Source: Brevibacterium sanguinis
GTDB lineage: Bacteria > Actinomycetota > Actinomycetes > Actinomycetales > Brevibacteriaceae
Length of the DNA: 64,000 nucleotides
Assembly: GCF_003315415.1 (NCBI RefSeq)
Contig: NZ_QNSB01000012.1
Span: 1-64,000, forward strand
Direction: 5' to 3'
In this document: piece after piece, positions 1-8,779 of the stretch
Position numbering within the stretch: position 1 is the stretch's first letter
Layout of the letters: every line of letters begins with the position of its first letter
The notes under the pieces: model-generated
What the model saw: only the letters and a program-made list of their open reading frames with translations
Databases searched by the model: none
Told to the model about the DNA's origin: nothing
Program-made: the position numbers and the translations under genes

Positions 1-235
1 CATTGTTTTCAAACAAACACGCTATTGGATTCTCAAACCACAAACACACACCCAAACCCACCACAGTGAACCTGCAGCTACCCGGGGGTGTCGGTCATCA
101 TTGGTGTTCCCTCCCCGCAACCGGTGGTGACCGGTGTTTACCCTGGTCACACCTGGTGGAAACGATCCGTGACCGGCCCGTTTCCTGCGAGGCGAACGAG
201 ATATAACTCTAGACCAGCCCAACCCCACCACGCAA
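1..235 (-). promoter_or_regulatory. Probable rRNA operon promoter and leader
   Basis: No protein-coding gene is supported between the window edge and trhO. On the minus strand, 18-37 reads TTTGAGAATCCAATAGCGTG, which closely resembles the TTTGAGAACTCAATAGTGTG-type element in the pre-16S leaders of many actinomycetes. Upstream of it a promoter-like pair is visible: TTGCGT (230-235) and TAGAGT (206-211) with an 18-base spacer. The inference is that a 16S gene starts beyond the left edge, transcribed leftward. An imperfect inverted repeat around GGTGACC lies near 125-155. The rRNA itself is not in the window. Confidence 0.45.
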
Positions 236-332
236 CTCCAAACCGACAATTCCACCGTGACCCCCACCACAGGTCGGATTCGACCCTGCTCGAGGGCCCA
301 CGACGGCCGCCGGCGAGCCGCCTCCCGTCCCC

Positions 333-1262
333 TCAGGAACTGGTGATGGCCAGTTCGGGAGCCGCCTCGGCGAGGCCCCGTGACTGCACGCAGTCGGGGC
401 AGAGTGGCTGGCGGCCGTTGGCCGTGCACTCCTCACAGCGCAGATACTGCTTTCGGCACTCCGCGTTCTCGCAGTTGACGAAGAGCGGAGTGTTCGCGTC
501 GCAGGAGGCGCAATGGCCGATCGATTCGACGCCGTCCCCGAATTCGACGTGCATGCGCTTGTCGAAGACGTAGAGGGAACCGTCCCAGTACCCGGAGCTG
601 CCGAAGGTCTCTCCGTAGCGGACGATCCCGCCGTCGAGTTGGTAGACCTCTTCGAACCCCCGGTTCTTCATGAGAACGGAGAGGACCTCGCAGCGGATGC
701 CTCCGGTGCAGTAGGTGACGACCGGTTTGTCCTTGAGGTCGTCGTACTTGCCCGATTCGATCTCGGCGATGAAGTCCCTGGTCGTCTCGGTGTCGGGAAC
801 GATGGCGTTGCGGAACTTTCCGATCTGGGCCTCCATCGCGTTGCGTCCGTCGAAGAAGACGACGTCGTCGCCGCGTTCGTCGAGGAGCTTGTGGAGGGCG
901 CCGGGCTTGAGATGGGTGCCGCCGCCTTCGACGCCGTTCTCGGTGACCGTGATCTCGTCGGGCGTTCCGAACGTGACGAGTTCGGGGCGGACCTTGACGC
1001 TCAGGCGGGGAAAGTCGTCGCCCTCGCCGTTCGACCACTTGATGTCGGCCTTCTTGAACGGCGCGTACGATTTGGTCGCGCGCACGTACTGCTTGACGTC
1101 GTCGATGTCTCCGCCGATCGTCGCGTTGATGCCGTCCTTGGAGATGATCACGCGTCCTTTGAGACCAAGACTGTCGGCGAGGGTGTGCTGCCAGAGTCTG
1201 ATCGCCTCGGGATCGGGCAATGGGGTGAAGACATAGAAGAGAACGATCTTGGGAGTTGCCAT
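333..1262 (-). CDS. trhO: tRNA uridine(34) hydroxylase (rhodanese family)
   Basis: This 309-residue protein matches the TrhO/YceA family, which hydroxylates uridine 34 of tRNAs on the way to 5-carboxymethoxy-uridine type wobble modification. An acylphosphatase-like N-terminal half (about 1-100) is followed by a rhodanese domain (about 115-220) with the active-site loop CTGGIRCE, catalytic Cys185 and second Cys191. The C-terminal tail (about 250-297) carries several CxxC pairs, as is usual for the family. The ATG at 1262 is favoured because a -10 hexamer TAGAAT lies 6 bases upstream, so the mRNA is probably leaderless. It lies in the same direction as the putative rRNA operon at the left edge. 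Confidence 0.93.
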   Translation of the reverse strand: MATPKIVLFYVFTPLPDPEAIRLWQHTLADSLGLKGRVIISKDGINATIGGDIDDVKQYVRATKSYAPFKKADIKWSNGEGDDFPRLSVKVRPELVTFGTPDEITVTENGVEGGGTHLKPGALHKLLDERGDDVVFFDGRNAMEAQIGKFRNAIVPDTETTRDFIAEIESGKYDDLKDKPVVTYCTGGIRCEVLSVLMKNRGFEEVYQLDGGIVRYGETFGSSGYWDGSLYVFDKRMHVEFGDGVESIGHCASCDANTPLFVNCENAECRKQYLRCEECTANGRQPLCPDCVQSRGLAEAAPELAITSS

Positions 1263-1268
1263 GCCCGC

Positions 1269-1274
1269 ATTCTA
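1269..1274 (-). promoter_or_regulatory. -10 element of trhO (leaderless)
   Basis: Minus-strand TAGAAT ends 6 bases before the trhO ATG, so transcription should begin at or next to the start codon. No good -35 is visible. A small inverted repeat GCCCGC/GCGGGC (1263-1268 and 1279-1284) brackets it. Confidence 0.5.
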
Positions 1275-1380
1275 ATCAGCGGGCCTCCACCCCTCCCCCA
1301 GGAACCCGGCACCGTCCCCCTCGCCCGCCGACCGAGGCGGATGCACGCACCGCGGCGCAGGTCCGTCGGGTGACCCCGGC

Positions 1381-1386
1381 TAAGAT
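1381..1386 (+). promoter_or_regulatory. Possible -10 element of purL
   Basis: TAAGAT lies about 43 bases upstream of the purL ATG, in an otherwise GC-rich spacer. No convincing -35 is present, so this is only a candidate. Confidence 0.3.
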
Positions 1387-1428
1387 TGGTTCCGACTGCC
1401 ATGTCTTGAGAAAGGGCCGCCAGAGGAT

Positions 1429-3759
1429 ATGTCGAGCAACTCCGTGCAGGATGCCACCGCGAATTCGAAAAAGGTCAAGGAGACCGTCGAATACGCCGCC
1501 GCGAATCCCGATGTGGACCAGCCCTACGCCGAACTCGGACTGAAGGCCGACGAGTACACGCGCATCCGGGAGATCCTCGGGCGCCGCCCCACCTCGGCGG
1601 AGTTGGCGATGTACTCGGTCATGTGGTCCGAGCACTGCTCCTACAAGTCCTCGAAGGTCCACCTGCGCAAGTTCGGTGAGAAGGTCACCGAGGACATGAA
1701 GAAGCACCTGCTGGTGGGAATCGGCGAGAATGCCGGAGTCGTCGACATCGGCGACGGCTGGGCCGTGACCTTCAAGGTGGAGTCCCACAACCACCCCAGC
1801 TACGTCGAGCCCCACCAAGGAGCGGCCACCGGTGTGGGCGGAATCGTGCGCGACATCATCTCCATGGGAGCACGTCCCGTCGCCGTCATGGATCAGCTGC
1901 GCTTCGGCGCGGTCGATCATCCGGACACCTCGCGCGTGCTCCACGGCGTCGTCTCCGGCATCAGCCAGTACGGCAACTCGCTCGGCCTGCCCAACATCGG
2001 CGGCGAGACCGTCTTCGACTCGGTCTACCAGGGCAATCCGCTGGTCAACGCGCTGGCCGTGGGCGTCCTCCGCCACGAGGACATTCGGCTGGCCAATGCG
2101 TCGGGCAAGGGCAACAAGGTCGTGCTCTTCGGCGCCCGGACCGGTGGGGACGGGATCGGCGGAGCGTCGATCCTCGCCTCGGAGTCCTTCGACGACACGA
2201 AACCCTCGAAGCGCCCCGCCGTGCAGGTCGGCGACCCATTCGCGGAGAAGGTCCTCATCGAATGCTGCCTCGAGCTCTTCCACGCCGGCGTCGTCGAGGG
2301 CATCCAGGACCTCGGCGCGGCCGGCATCAGCTGCGCCACGAGCGAGCTCGCCTCCAACGGTGACGGCGGGATGCACATCGCCCTCGACGACGTGCTCCTG
2401 CGCGATGAGACCCTGACCCCTGAGGAGATCCTCATGTCGGAGTCGCAGGAACGGATGATGGCCGTGGTCCGCCCGGATCGCCTCGACGACTTCTTGGCGA
2501 TCGTCGGCAAGTGGGACGTGGAGACCTCGGTCCTCGGTGAGGTCACCGACACCGGGCGCCTGATCATCGAATGGCACGGCGATGTCATCGTCGACGTGCC
2601 GCCGCGGTCGGTCGCCCACGACGGTCCCGTCTACGAGCGTCCGATGGTCGTGCCGTCATGGACCACCGAGGTGGCTGCCAACACCGTCGACCATGCGGGC
2701 CTGGTCAAGCCCAAGGACGACCTCGAGCTGCGGGCCACGGTGCTCCAACTCGCGGGATCGGCGAACCTCGCCTCGAAGGAATGGATCACCTCCCAGTACG
2801 ACAAGTACGTCCAGGGCAACACGGCGATGGGGTTCCCCGACGACGCCGGAGTCGTCCGCGTCGACGAGGAGACCGGGCTCGGAGTCGCCATCGCCACCGA
2901 CGCCAACGGCCGCTACTGCTACCTCGATCCCGCCCGCGGCGCCCAGCTGGCGCTGGCCGAGGCCTACCGCAACGTCGCCGCCTCGGGCGCGATCCCCCGT
3001 GCCGTCACCGACTGCCTCAACTTCGGCTCGCCGGAGGACCCGGAGATCATGTGGCAGTTCGCGCGTGCCGTCGAAGGCCTCGCCGAGGCGTGCCAGGACC
3101 TCGGCGTGCCCGTGACCGGCGGCAATGTGTCCCTCTACAACCAGACCGGCGGAGTGGCCATCCACCCGACGCCGGTCGTCGGGGTCCTCGGCGTCTTCGA
3201 CGACGTCACCCGCGCCACCCCGAGCGGCTGGAAGGAGCCCGGGCAGACGATCTACCTCCTCGGCACCACGGACGACGAGCTCGACGGCTCGGCGTGGGCC
3301 GATGTCTCGGCCGGTCACCTCGGCGGGGTTCCTCCCCAGTACAAGCCGGAGGCCGAGAAGGAGCTGGCCGAGATCCTCATCAACGCCTCCCGCGACGGCA
3401 TGGTCGACGCCGCTCACGACCTGTCCGAAGGCGGACTGTCCCAGGCGCTCGTCGAGTCGTGCCTGCGCTATGGCACCGGTGCACGTGTGTGGCTGAGCGA
3501 ACTGTGCGAGCGCGATGGCGTCGATGTGTTCACGGCCCTGTTCTCCGAGTCGACGGCACGGGCGATCGTGGCCGTGCCCCGGTCGGAGGAGGTCCGCTTC
3601 AAGGACATGTGCACCGCGCGGAACTTCCCGTTCATCCGCATCGGCATGACCGACACCGGCGAGGACGAGGCGAGCCTCGAGATCGTCGACCACTTCCGCC
3701 TCCCGCTGAGCGAACTCGCCGAGGTGCATCAGGGCACCCTGCCCAAGCACTTCGGCTGA
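1429..3759 (+). CDS. purL: Phosphoribosylformylglycinamidine synthase subunit PurL
   Basis: The 776-residue protein is the short PurL, which converts FGAR to FGAM with ATP and ammonia in purine synthesis and normally works with PurS and PurQ. Neither partner is in this window. Hallmarks are the [10 protein letters not shown] motif with His69, [10 protein letters not shown] near residue 120, a [10 protein letters not shown] glycine-rich loop and the repeated AIRS-like halves, with a second NFGSPEDPE stretch near 530. The ATG at 1429 follows an AGAGG ribosome-binding site. The last codons run into a 17-base repeat that includes the stop codon. Transcription converges with the next gene on a hairpin terminator. 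Confidence 0.97.
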   Translation: MSSNSVQDATANSKKVKETVEYAAANPDVDQPYAELGLKADEYTRIREILGRRPTSAELAMYSVMWSEHCSYKSSKVHLRKFGEKVTEDMKKHLLVGIGENAGVVDIGDGWAVTFKVESHNHPSYVEPHQGAATGVGGIVRDIISMGARPVAVMDQLRFGAVDHPDTSRVLHGVVSGISQYGNSLGLPNIGGETVFDSVYQGNPLVNALAVGVLRHEDIRLANASGKGNKVVLFGARTGGDGIGGASILASESFDDTKPSKRPAVQVGDPFAEKVLIECCLELFHAGVVEGIQDLGAAGISCATSELASNGDGGMHIALDDVLLRDETLTPEEILMSESQERMMAVVRPDRLDDFLAIVGKWDVETSVLGEVTDTGRLIIEWHGDVIVDVPPRSVAHDGPVYERPMVVPSWTTEVAANTVDHAGLVKPKDDLELRATVLQLAGSANLASKEWITSQYDKYVQGNTAMGFPDDAGVVRVDEETGLGVAIATDANGRYCYLDPARGAQLALAEAYRNVAASGAIPRAVTDCLNFGSPEDPEIMWQFARAVEGLAEACQDLGVPVTGGNVSLYNQTGGVAIHPTPVVGVLGVFDDVTRATPSGWKEPGQTIYLLGTTDDELDGSAWADVSAGHLGGVPPQYKPEAEKELAEILINASRDGMVDAAHDLSEGGLSQALVESCLRYGTGARVWLSELCERDGVDVFTALFSESTARAIVAVPRSEEVRFKDMCTARNFPFIRIGMTDTGEDEASLEIVDHFRLPLSELAEVHQGTLPKHFG

Positions 3760-3820
3760 GCTGCGGTATCGGCTGAGCCCCGGCATCGGCCGAGGCGCGG
3801 CACGGCTGAGCTGCGGCATC
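3754..3820 (+). repeat. Direct repeat spanning the purL stop codon
   Basis: GGCTGAGCTGCGGTATC (3754-3770, containing the purL TGA) recurs as GGCTGAGCTGCGGCATC at 3804-3820 with one mismatch. Degenerate relatives (GGCTGAG, GGCCGAG, AGCCGAG) fill 3750-3865. The array looks like a decayed tandem duplication of the gene end. Confidence 0.7.
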
Positions 3821-3875
3821 AGCTGAGTGTCGTTGCAGCCGAGGCGCCGCTTCAGCCGAGCCCCGCCATCGCATG

Positions 3876-3911
3876 AAAGGGCCGCCTCTTCACTCGAAGG
3901 GGCGGCCCTTT
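3876..3911. terminator. Bidirectional terminator hairpin
   Basis: AAAGGGCCGCC (3876-3886) pairs perfectly with GGCGGCCCTTT (3901-3911) across a 14-base loop. It sits between the convergent purL and the membrane protein gene. The flanking A and T runs make it usable as an intrinsic terminator in both directions. Confidence 0.8.
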
Positions 3912-3988
3912 CTGCTGCGTGCGGCGTGTCACCCTCTGCCACGCACGGCGCCGGATTCTGCCGCACGCGGCCGCTGCCGCGAAAAGTC

Positions 3989-4870
3989 TCAGCCCGGCCC
4001 GAACCTCGTCGCGGCGGGTGCTCCGGGGTCGGAGGCGGAGACCGCTACGGCGGCACCGGGACGCGAGCCGAGCAGATGGAGCAGGCCGAGCGCGGCGAAG
4101 ACGAGGAGCAGGGACAGGATCTGCGTGACCGGGACCATGGCCGGATAGAGGACGTGGATCGTGGTGAAGGCGAACTGCGTGAGCACCACGATCCCGGCGG
4201 AGACGATCGCCGCGCCGACCGCGATGAGGTGGAGCCACCACTTCCGGTTGCGGGTGACGTTCCAGGCGATGAGCACGCCGGAGACGATGACGATCGAGTT
4301 GACGACCTGGACGATCTGCTGCGCCCGCACGGCGAATTCGACGTCGAAGGTGGATCCGTAGAGCAGGCCGGGGATGAGCATCGGAACGACCAGGGCGTAG
4401 ATGCTGGTCACAGCGAACACTGCCCCTCCGACGATCCGTCGTGTCCATGAGGTGCCCTTGACCAGCAGCAGCCCCGCGATGCCGAGGAGCAGCGCGACGA
4501 GTCCCACCGACATGGAGACGGCCCCGACGATCGACGAGCCGGCGGCTCCGAGCGAGGTGTAGAGGAGCGGGACCATGACCAGGCCCGGAATCGCACCGAT
4601 GACCTGGGAACTCCAGAAGAGCGCCCGCGCGGGCCATCCCGGATGCGGGGACCTCCGCCGAGGCGGGTGGCCGGGATTCCACTCGTGCGGCCGAGGCGGC
4701 TGGGAGGGATTCCAGTCCTGCCCCCGAGACGCGTGGGCCGGATGCTGCTCCTGCCTCCGCGGCGGGTGGGGCGGATTCCACTCCTGACCGTACTGCTGCT
4801 GGTGGGGCGACCGGTTCTGATCGTCCGGCCGTCCAGGTCCGCGCTGACCCGATGGCTGCTGGTAGCTCAT
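3989..4870 (-). CDS. Membrane protein with proline-rich repeat N-terminus
   Basis: This is a 293-residue protein that I do not recognise by family. Residues 1-75 are hydrophilic and rich in Pro, Gln, His and Arg, with a repeated motif close to EWNPxHPPRR (four imperfect copies). From about residue 80 to 280 there are six or so hydrophobic stretches fitting transmembrane helices, so the repeats should face the cytoplasm or wall as a flexible tail. The ATG at 4870 is supported by a TAGAGT -10 hexamer six bases upstream, meaning a leaderless mRNA. It is divergent from the MetE-like gene, with which it shares a 200-base promoter region. Function cannot be assigned. Confidence 0.8.
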   Translation of the reverse strand: MSYQQPSGQRGPGRPDDQNRSPHQQQYGQEWNPPHPPRRQEQHPAHASRGQDWNPSQPPRPHEWNPGHPPRRRSPHPGWPARALFWSSQVIGAIPGLVMVPLLYTSLGAAGSSIVGAVSMSVGLVALLLGIAGLLLVKGTSWTRRIVGGAVFAVTSIYALVVPMLIPGLLYGSTFDVEFAVRAQQIVQVVNSIVIVSGVLIAWNVTRNRKWWLHLIAVGAAIVSAGIVVLTQFAFTTIHVLYPAMVPVTQILSLLLVFAALGLLHLLGSRPGAAVAVSASDPGAPAATRFGPG

Positions 4871-4876
4871 CGGCCC

Positions 4877-4882
4877 ACTCTA
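4877..4882 (-). promoter_or_regulatory. -10 element of the proline-rich membrane protein gene
   Basis: Minus-strand TAGAGT ends six bases before the ATG at 4870, consistent with leaderless transcription. The -35 region is not recognisable. Confidence 0.45.
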
Positions 4883-5070
4883 TCCAGATTCGACCGAGCC
4901 GCCCATCCCCACGCACCATGACCCTCGATGACGATCGTGACCCGGGATGACACGCCTCGGACCCGCGGAAGAGCCGATGTGATTGCCTGAAGGTCGGCCC
5001 CAGGCCGAATCGGCCCTCCCGGGTCGGCCTTTCCCGGGCCGCACCGACCCACGAACCGAAGGAGTCCTCC

Positions 5071-6300
5071 TTGGCAACGATCCGCACCTCGCACGCCGGT
5101 TCCCTGCCCCGCACGCCCGAGCTCATCGCCGCCAACAAGGCCAAGCAGGCGCAGAACACCGCGAGACTCGCCGGGCAGACCGTCACCGAGGCGGACTCGA
5201 AGGAGTACGACGACCTCCTCCGGGCCAGCGTCGTCGACCTCGTCCAGCGGCAGAAGGACCTCGGCATCTCGCTCCCCAACGATGGTGAATACGGCCATGC
5301 CATGGCCTCCGACTTCGACTACGGCGCGTGGTGGCACTACTCCTTCGCCCGCACCGGCGGGCTCGAGCTCCACGACGTCAACCTCTGGGAGATCCCCGCC
5401 AACCGATCGACGCCCGGCAGCATCGTCCTCACGAGCTTCCCCGATCGGCGTGACCGCAACCTGTTCCCCGGCGTCTACGCCGATCCGCACGCCGGCGCGG
5501 ACACCGGTCATCAGCCCCAGTTCCCCAAGGCGACCGGCCCCATCAGCTACACCGGCCACGACCAGGTCGCGGCCGACATCGCCAACCTCAAGGCCGGGCT
5601 CGCGGCAGCCGGCTACGACGAGCGCGACGGCTACATCAACGCCCTGTCCCCCGGCTCGGCCTCCCGCATCGCCAACGAGCACTACGCCACGGAGGAGGAG
5701 TTCATCTGGGCCTGGGCGGACGTCCTCCGCGAGGAGTACCTCGCCATCACCGAGGCGGGTCTGACCGTCCAGGTCGACGACCCATCATTGGCGGAGAACT
5801 TCGATCAGATCAATCCCGAACCCTCGTTCGACGACTACCGGGCATTCACGCAGATCCGCATCGACGCCCTCAACCACGCCCTGCGCGGCATCGACCCCGC
5901 TCAGGTCCGGATCCACACGTGCTGGGGCTCCTGGCACGGACCGCACGTCACCGACCTGCCGTTCAAGGAGATCGTCGACCAGGTCCTCACGATCAACGCC
6001 GCCGGAATCACCTTCGAGGCGGCCAACGTCCGACACGAACACGAATGGCGGATCTGGGAGGACACGACCCTGCCCGAGGGCAAGTACCTCATCCCCGGCA
6101 TCGTCTCCCATGCGACGAACGTCGTCGAGCATCCGGAGCTCGTCGCGGACAGGATCGAACGGTTCGCGAATCTCGTCGGTCCCGAGAACGTCGTCGCCTC
6201 CACCGACTGCGGCCTGGGCGGCCGGGTCCATCCGGAGATCGCCGTGGCGAAGCTGCAGTCACTGATTCAGGGCGCCGAGATCGCCGGCCGCCGACTCTGA
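5071..6300 (+). CDS. MetE C-terminal-like (cobalamin-independent methionine synthase II family) enzyme
   Basis: This 409-residue protein belongs to the short MetE-like family that also includes Bacillus YxjG and epoxyalkane:CoM transferase. The likely chemistry is zinc-assisted methyl or alkyl transfer to a thiol; the actual substrate is unknown. The N-terminal RTSHAGSLPR signature, HTCWG (about residue 282), NVRHEHEW (about 318) and DCGLGG (about 380) supply the expected substrate-binding and Cys/His/Glu zinc ligands. Translation starts at a TTG directly after a strong GAAGGAG site at 5058-5064; there is no in-frame ATG nearby. The leader (4985-5068) is rich in GGTCGGCC inverted and direct repeats. 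The gene stands alone. Confidence 0.85.
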   Translation: MATIRTSHAGSLPRTPELIAANKAKQAQNTARLAGQTVTEADSKEYDDLLRASVVDLVQRQKDLGISLPNDGEYGHAMASDFDYGAWWHYSFARTGGLELHDVNLWEIPANRSTPGSIVLTSFPDRRDRNLFPGVYADPHAGADTGHQPQFPKATGPISYTGHDQVAADIANLKAGLAAAGYDERDGYINALSPGSASRIANEHYATEEEFIWAWADVLREEYLAITEAGLTVQVDDPSLAENFDQINPEPSFDDYRAFTQIRIDALNHALRGIDPAQVRIHTCWGSWHGPHVTDLPFKEIVDQVLTINAAGITFEAANVRHEHEWRIWEDTTLPEGKYLIPGIVSHATNVVEHPELVADRIERFANLVGPENVVASTDCGLGGRVHPEIAVAKLQSLIQGAEIAGRRL

Positions 6301-6350
6301 CGTCGCTCGCTTCCACGCCGCCCACTCCCGCGTCCCAGATCTCCGCGCCT

Positions 6351-6408
6351 GAGAATCCCGCGTCTCACACGCCTGGTCCGAGAATGCCGCGTCTCACACG
6401 CCTGGTCC
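6351..6408 (+). repeat. 29-base tandem duplication across the end of the epimerase gene
   Basis: Units 6351-6379 and 6380-6408 differ by one base (C/G at the seventh position). The second copy contains the last codons and the stop codon of the minus-strand epimerase gene, so the first copy is a duplicated gene end lying downstream. Confidence 0.85.
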
Positions 6409-7794
6409 GAGCTCCTCCTCGAAGCAGTCGGCCAGTGTCGGGTGGGCGAACTGGTATCCGGTCTCCTCGAGCCTCTCGGGGCGCACCGACTGGTCGGCGA
6501 GCGCGAGTTCGCGGGTGCCGTCGCGGCCGAGCACCAGATCGGAGACGAACCCGGGGGTCGGGATCCTCGCCGGTCGGTGGAGGTAGTCGGCGAGCGCCTC
6601 GGAGAACTCCCTCTGCGTGACCAGGTGGGGAGCGACGACGTTGACCGGTCCGCGGACGTAGTCGGTGAGGACGGCGTGGACGTAGGCCCGGGCCGCATCG
6701 TCGAGGGACACCCACGCGAGATTCTGGTCGTCACTGCCCAGGCGTCCTCCCGCCCCCGCCAGGTGCAGGGGCGCCTGTATCCGGAGGAACCCGCCGAGCG
6801 TGGTGAGGACGATGCCCGAGCGCATCGACACGCGCCGGACGCCGAACTCCTCCGCTCTCGAGGCGACGGCCTCCCACTCCCGGCAGAGGTCGGCGAGGAA
6901 CCCGGTTCCCGGCGGAGCGGTCTCGTCGAGGGGCTGTTCCGAGCGTTCGCCGTAGATGCCCACCGTCGAGGCGCACACGAACACCTTCGGCCGCTTCTCC
7001 TCGGGCAGCTGGCGCATCGTCTCCACGAGCAGCGTCGTCGAGTCGATGCGTGAGGACCAGATCTCCTCCTTCGCCTTCTTCGTGAACCGTGTGGAGAACG
7101 ATCGCCCGCCGAGGTGGACGACGGCATCCGCCCACGCGAGGTCGCGCGGGTTGATGATCCCGAGATCCGGCTTCCACGGGGCCTCGTAGTCGTGCTTCTT
7201 GCCCGTGCGGACGAGGAGGCGGACGAAGTGCCCCGCGGAGGAGAACAGGGCGGCGACCTGCCGGCCGACCAGTCCGCTCGCTCCCGCGATGAGGATGTGC
7301 AGCCCCTTCTTCCGCGTGACCAGCGGGGCGTTCATGCGCTCGAGGAACGCGAAGTCCATGAGCATCCGCTTCTCCCTGGCGTCGAACATCGCCTCGAGGT
7401 AGCGGACCATGGTCCGGTCGACCGAGTCGAAGCCCTGCGGGACCATCGAGAACTCGATGCGATCGTCGATCCTCGTGCCTCCGGCCATGGAGGAGAACTC
7501 ATGCGTGTGCTTCCACTGGCTGACCGGGCCCTTCCGCAGCTCGTCGACGAACGAGAACCGGGTCGGGCCCTCGGAGTGGACCGCGGTGAAGGGCCGGCGG
7601 ATGAGACCGTAGCTGCCGGGCAGGCTGGCCTTCACCTCGGCGACGGATCCCGGGGAGATCGGCGGGTAGCTCTCCTCGACGACCTCCTGGGCCCAATGCG
7701 GGGACAGACGGGTGAGCGCGCCGGGCTGCGAATGCCATTGGAACGTGGTCTCGGCGGAGAGCGGGACCTCCGACGTCCTCTCGAACACTGTCAT
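6394..7794 (-). CDS. TIGR01777-family NAD-dependent epimerase with N-terminal SRPBCC domain
   Basis: The 466-residue protein has two parts. Residues 1-160 resemble a START/SRPBCC ligand-binding domain (opening FERTSEVPLSAETTFQW). Residues 165-460 form an extended-SDR domain with the GASGLVGR nucleotide-binding loop, a WSSRIDST segment and the C-terminal DUF1731-like end, as in YfcH/SulA relatives. The usual YxxxK pair is replaced by a GIYGERSEQ stretch, as is common in this family. The natural substrate is unknown. The ATG at 7794 is six bases after a TACAGT hexamer, so a leaderless mRNA is likely. Its 3' end overlaps a 29-base tandem duplication. It converges with the MetE-like gene. Confidence 0.88.
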   Translation of the reverse strand: MTVFERTSEVPLSAETTFQWHSQPGALTRLSPHWAQEVVEESYPPISPGSVAEVKASLPGSYGLIRRPFTAVHSEGPTRFSFVDELRKGPVSQWKHTHEFSSMAGGTRIDDRIEFSMVPQGFDSVDRTMVRYLEAMFDAREKRMLMDFAFLERMNAPLVTRKKGLHILIAGASGLVGRQVAALFSSAGHFVRLLVRTGKKHDYEAPWKPDLGIINPRDLAWADAVVHLGGRSFSTRFTKKAKEEIWSSRIDSTTLLVETMRQLPEEKRPKVFVCASTVGIYGERSEQPLDETAPPGTGFLADLCREWEAVASRAEEFGVRRVSMRSGIVLTTLGGFLRIQAPLHLAGAGGRLGSDDQNLAWVSLDDAARAYVHAVLTDYVRGPVNVVAPHLVTQREFSEALADYLHRPARIPTPGFVSDLVLGRDGTRELALADQSVRPERLEETGYQFAHPTLADCFEEELGPGV

Positions 7795-7800
7795 GATTCA

Positions 7801-7806
7801 ACTGTA
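7801..7806 (-). promoter_or_regulatory. -10 element of the epimerase gene (leaderless)
   Basis: Minus-strand TACAGT ends six bases before the ATG at 7794. A weak TGCCAC sits 16 bases further upstream. The same interval (7875-7957) has a 15-base direct repeat GCCGCCTCGGCGCCC. Confidence 0.45.
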
Positions 7807-7982
7807 GATCCCTTTGTGACCCGTGGCACCCTCGTTTCACCCTCGAGCCCCAGGTCGCCGCGACAATTCATCTTGCCGCCTCGGCGCCCCGGGTCGAGTG
7901 AGGCTGGCACCCGCGGATCGCCCGGCGCACGTGCACCGGTCCGCCGCCTCGGCGCCCGTGGTCCGAGTGCTCGGAACAGTCC

Positions 7983-8774
7983 TCAGTTGAGCAGGGCCCG
8001 GTCGCCGAGCGAGGCGCCCTTGAGCTTGGAGAACTCGCCGAGGAGCGTCTTCACCGTGAGATTCTGCTTCTCCTGGGCGGTCGCCTCGTAGATGATCCGT
8101 CCCTCGTGCATCATGATGAGCCGGTTGCCCAGGGCGATCGCCTGTTCCATGTTGTGGGTGACCATGAGGGTGGTCAGTCCGCCGGTGGCGACGATCTTCT
8201 CCGTGAGCGAGGTGACGAGTGCGGCTCGCTGCGGGTCGAGGGCGGCGGTGTGCTCGTCGAGGAGGAGGATCCGCGGCTGGGTGAAGCCGGCCATGAGCAG
8301 GCTCAGCGCCTGGCGCTGCCCGCCCGAGAGCAGACCGACCTTCGTCTTCAGCCGGTTCTCCAGGCCGAGCTCCAGGGTCGCGAGCTCCTCGCGGAAGTGC
8401 TCCCTGCGCACCGAGGTGGTCCCCCGGCCCAGCCCGCGCGACTTCCCGCGGCGCAGCGCCAGGGACAGGTTCTGCTCGATCGTCAGGTCCGGCGCGGTCC
8501 CGGCCATGGGGTCCTGGAACACCCGGCCGAGGTAGCGGGCGCGCTTGTGCTCGGGCATCCGCGACACCTCGGCGCCGTCGATCGCGATCGATCCGGAGTC
8601 GATGCCCAGGCGCCCGGAGATCGTGTTGAGCAGGGTCGACTTGCCTGCCCCGTTCGAGCCGATGACGGTGACGAAGTCGGATTCGTCGAGTTCGAGCGAG
8701 AGGTCCTGCAGCGCCTTGCGTTCGTTGACGGTGCCGGGGAAGAAGGTCTTGGAGATGGAGTCGATTCTCAGCAT
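7983..8774 (-). CDS. ABC transporter ATP-binding protein (TrpZ-like)
   Basis: The 263-residue protein energises an importer with the next two genes. It has Walker A GSNGAGKST (39-47), signature LSGGQRQ, Walker B ILLLDEHTAALDP and switch VTHN. The ATG at 8774 starts a normal ABC domain; a longer frame upstream only adds a low-complexity tail overlapping the permease gene, so the short start is chosen. It lies five bases after the permease gene and is the last gene of a binding protein, permease, ATPase operon. The family (with PF04392-type binding proteins) often imports tryptophan or related compounds; the substrate here is inferred only at that level. Confidence 0.9.
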   Translation of the reverse strand: MLRIDSISKTFFPGTVNERKALQDLSLELDESDFVTVIGSNGAGKSTLLNTISGRLGIDSGSIAIDGAEVSRMPEHKRARYLGRVFQDPMAGTAPDLTIEQNLSLALRRGKSRGLGRGTTSVRREHFREELATLELGLENRLKTKVGLLSGGQRQALSLLMAGFTQPRILLLDEHTAALDPQRAALVTSLTEKIVATGGLTTLMVTHNMEQAIALGNRLIMMHEGRIIYEATAQEKQNLTVKTLLGEFSKLKGASLGDRALLN

Positions 8775-8779
8775 GGCCC

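Noticed and set aside
4985..5068. SAM or SAH riboswitch before the MetE-like gene
   Set aside because: The conserved cores of those riboswitches are not visible; only GC-rich repeats are present.
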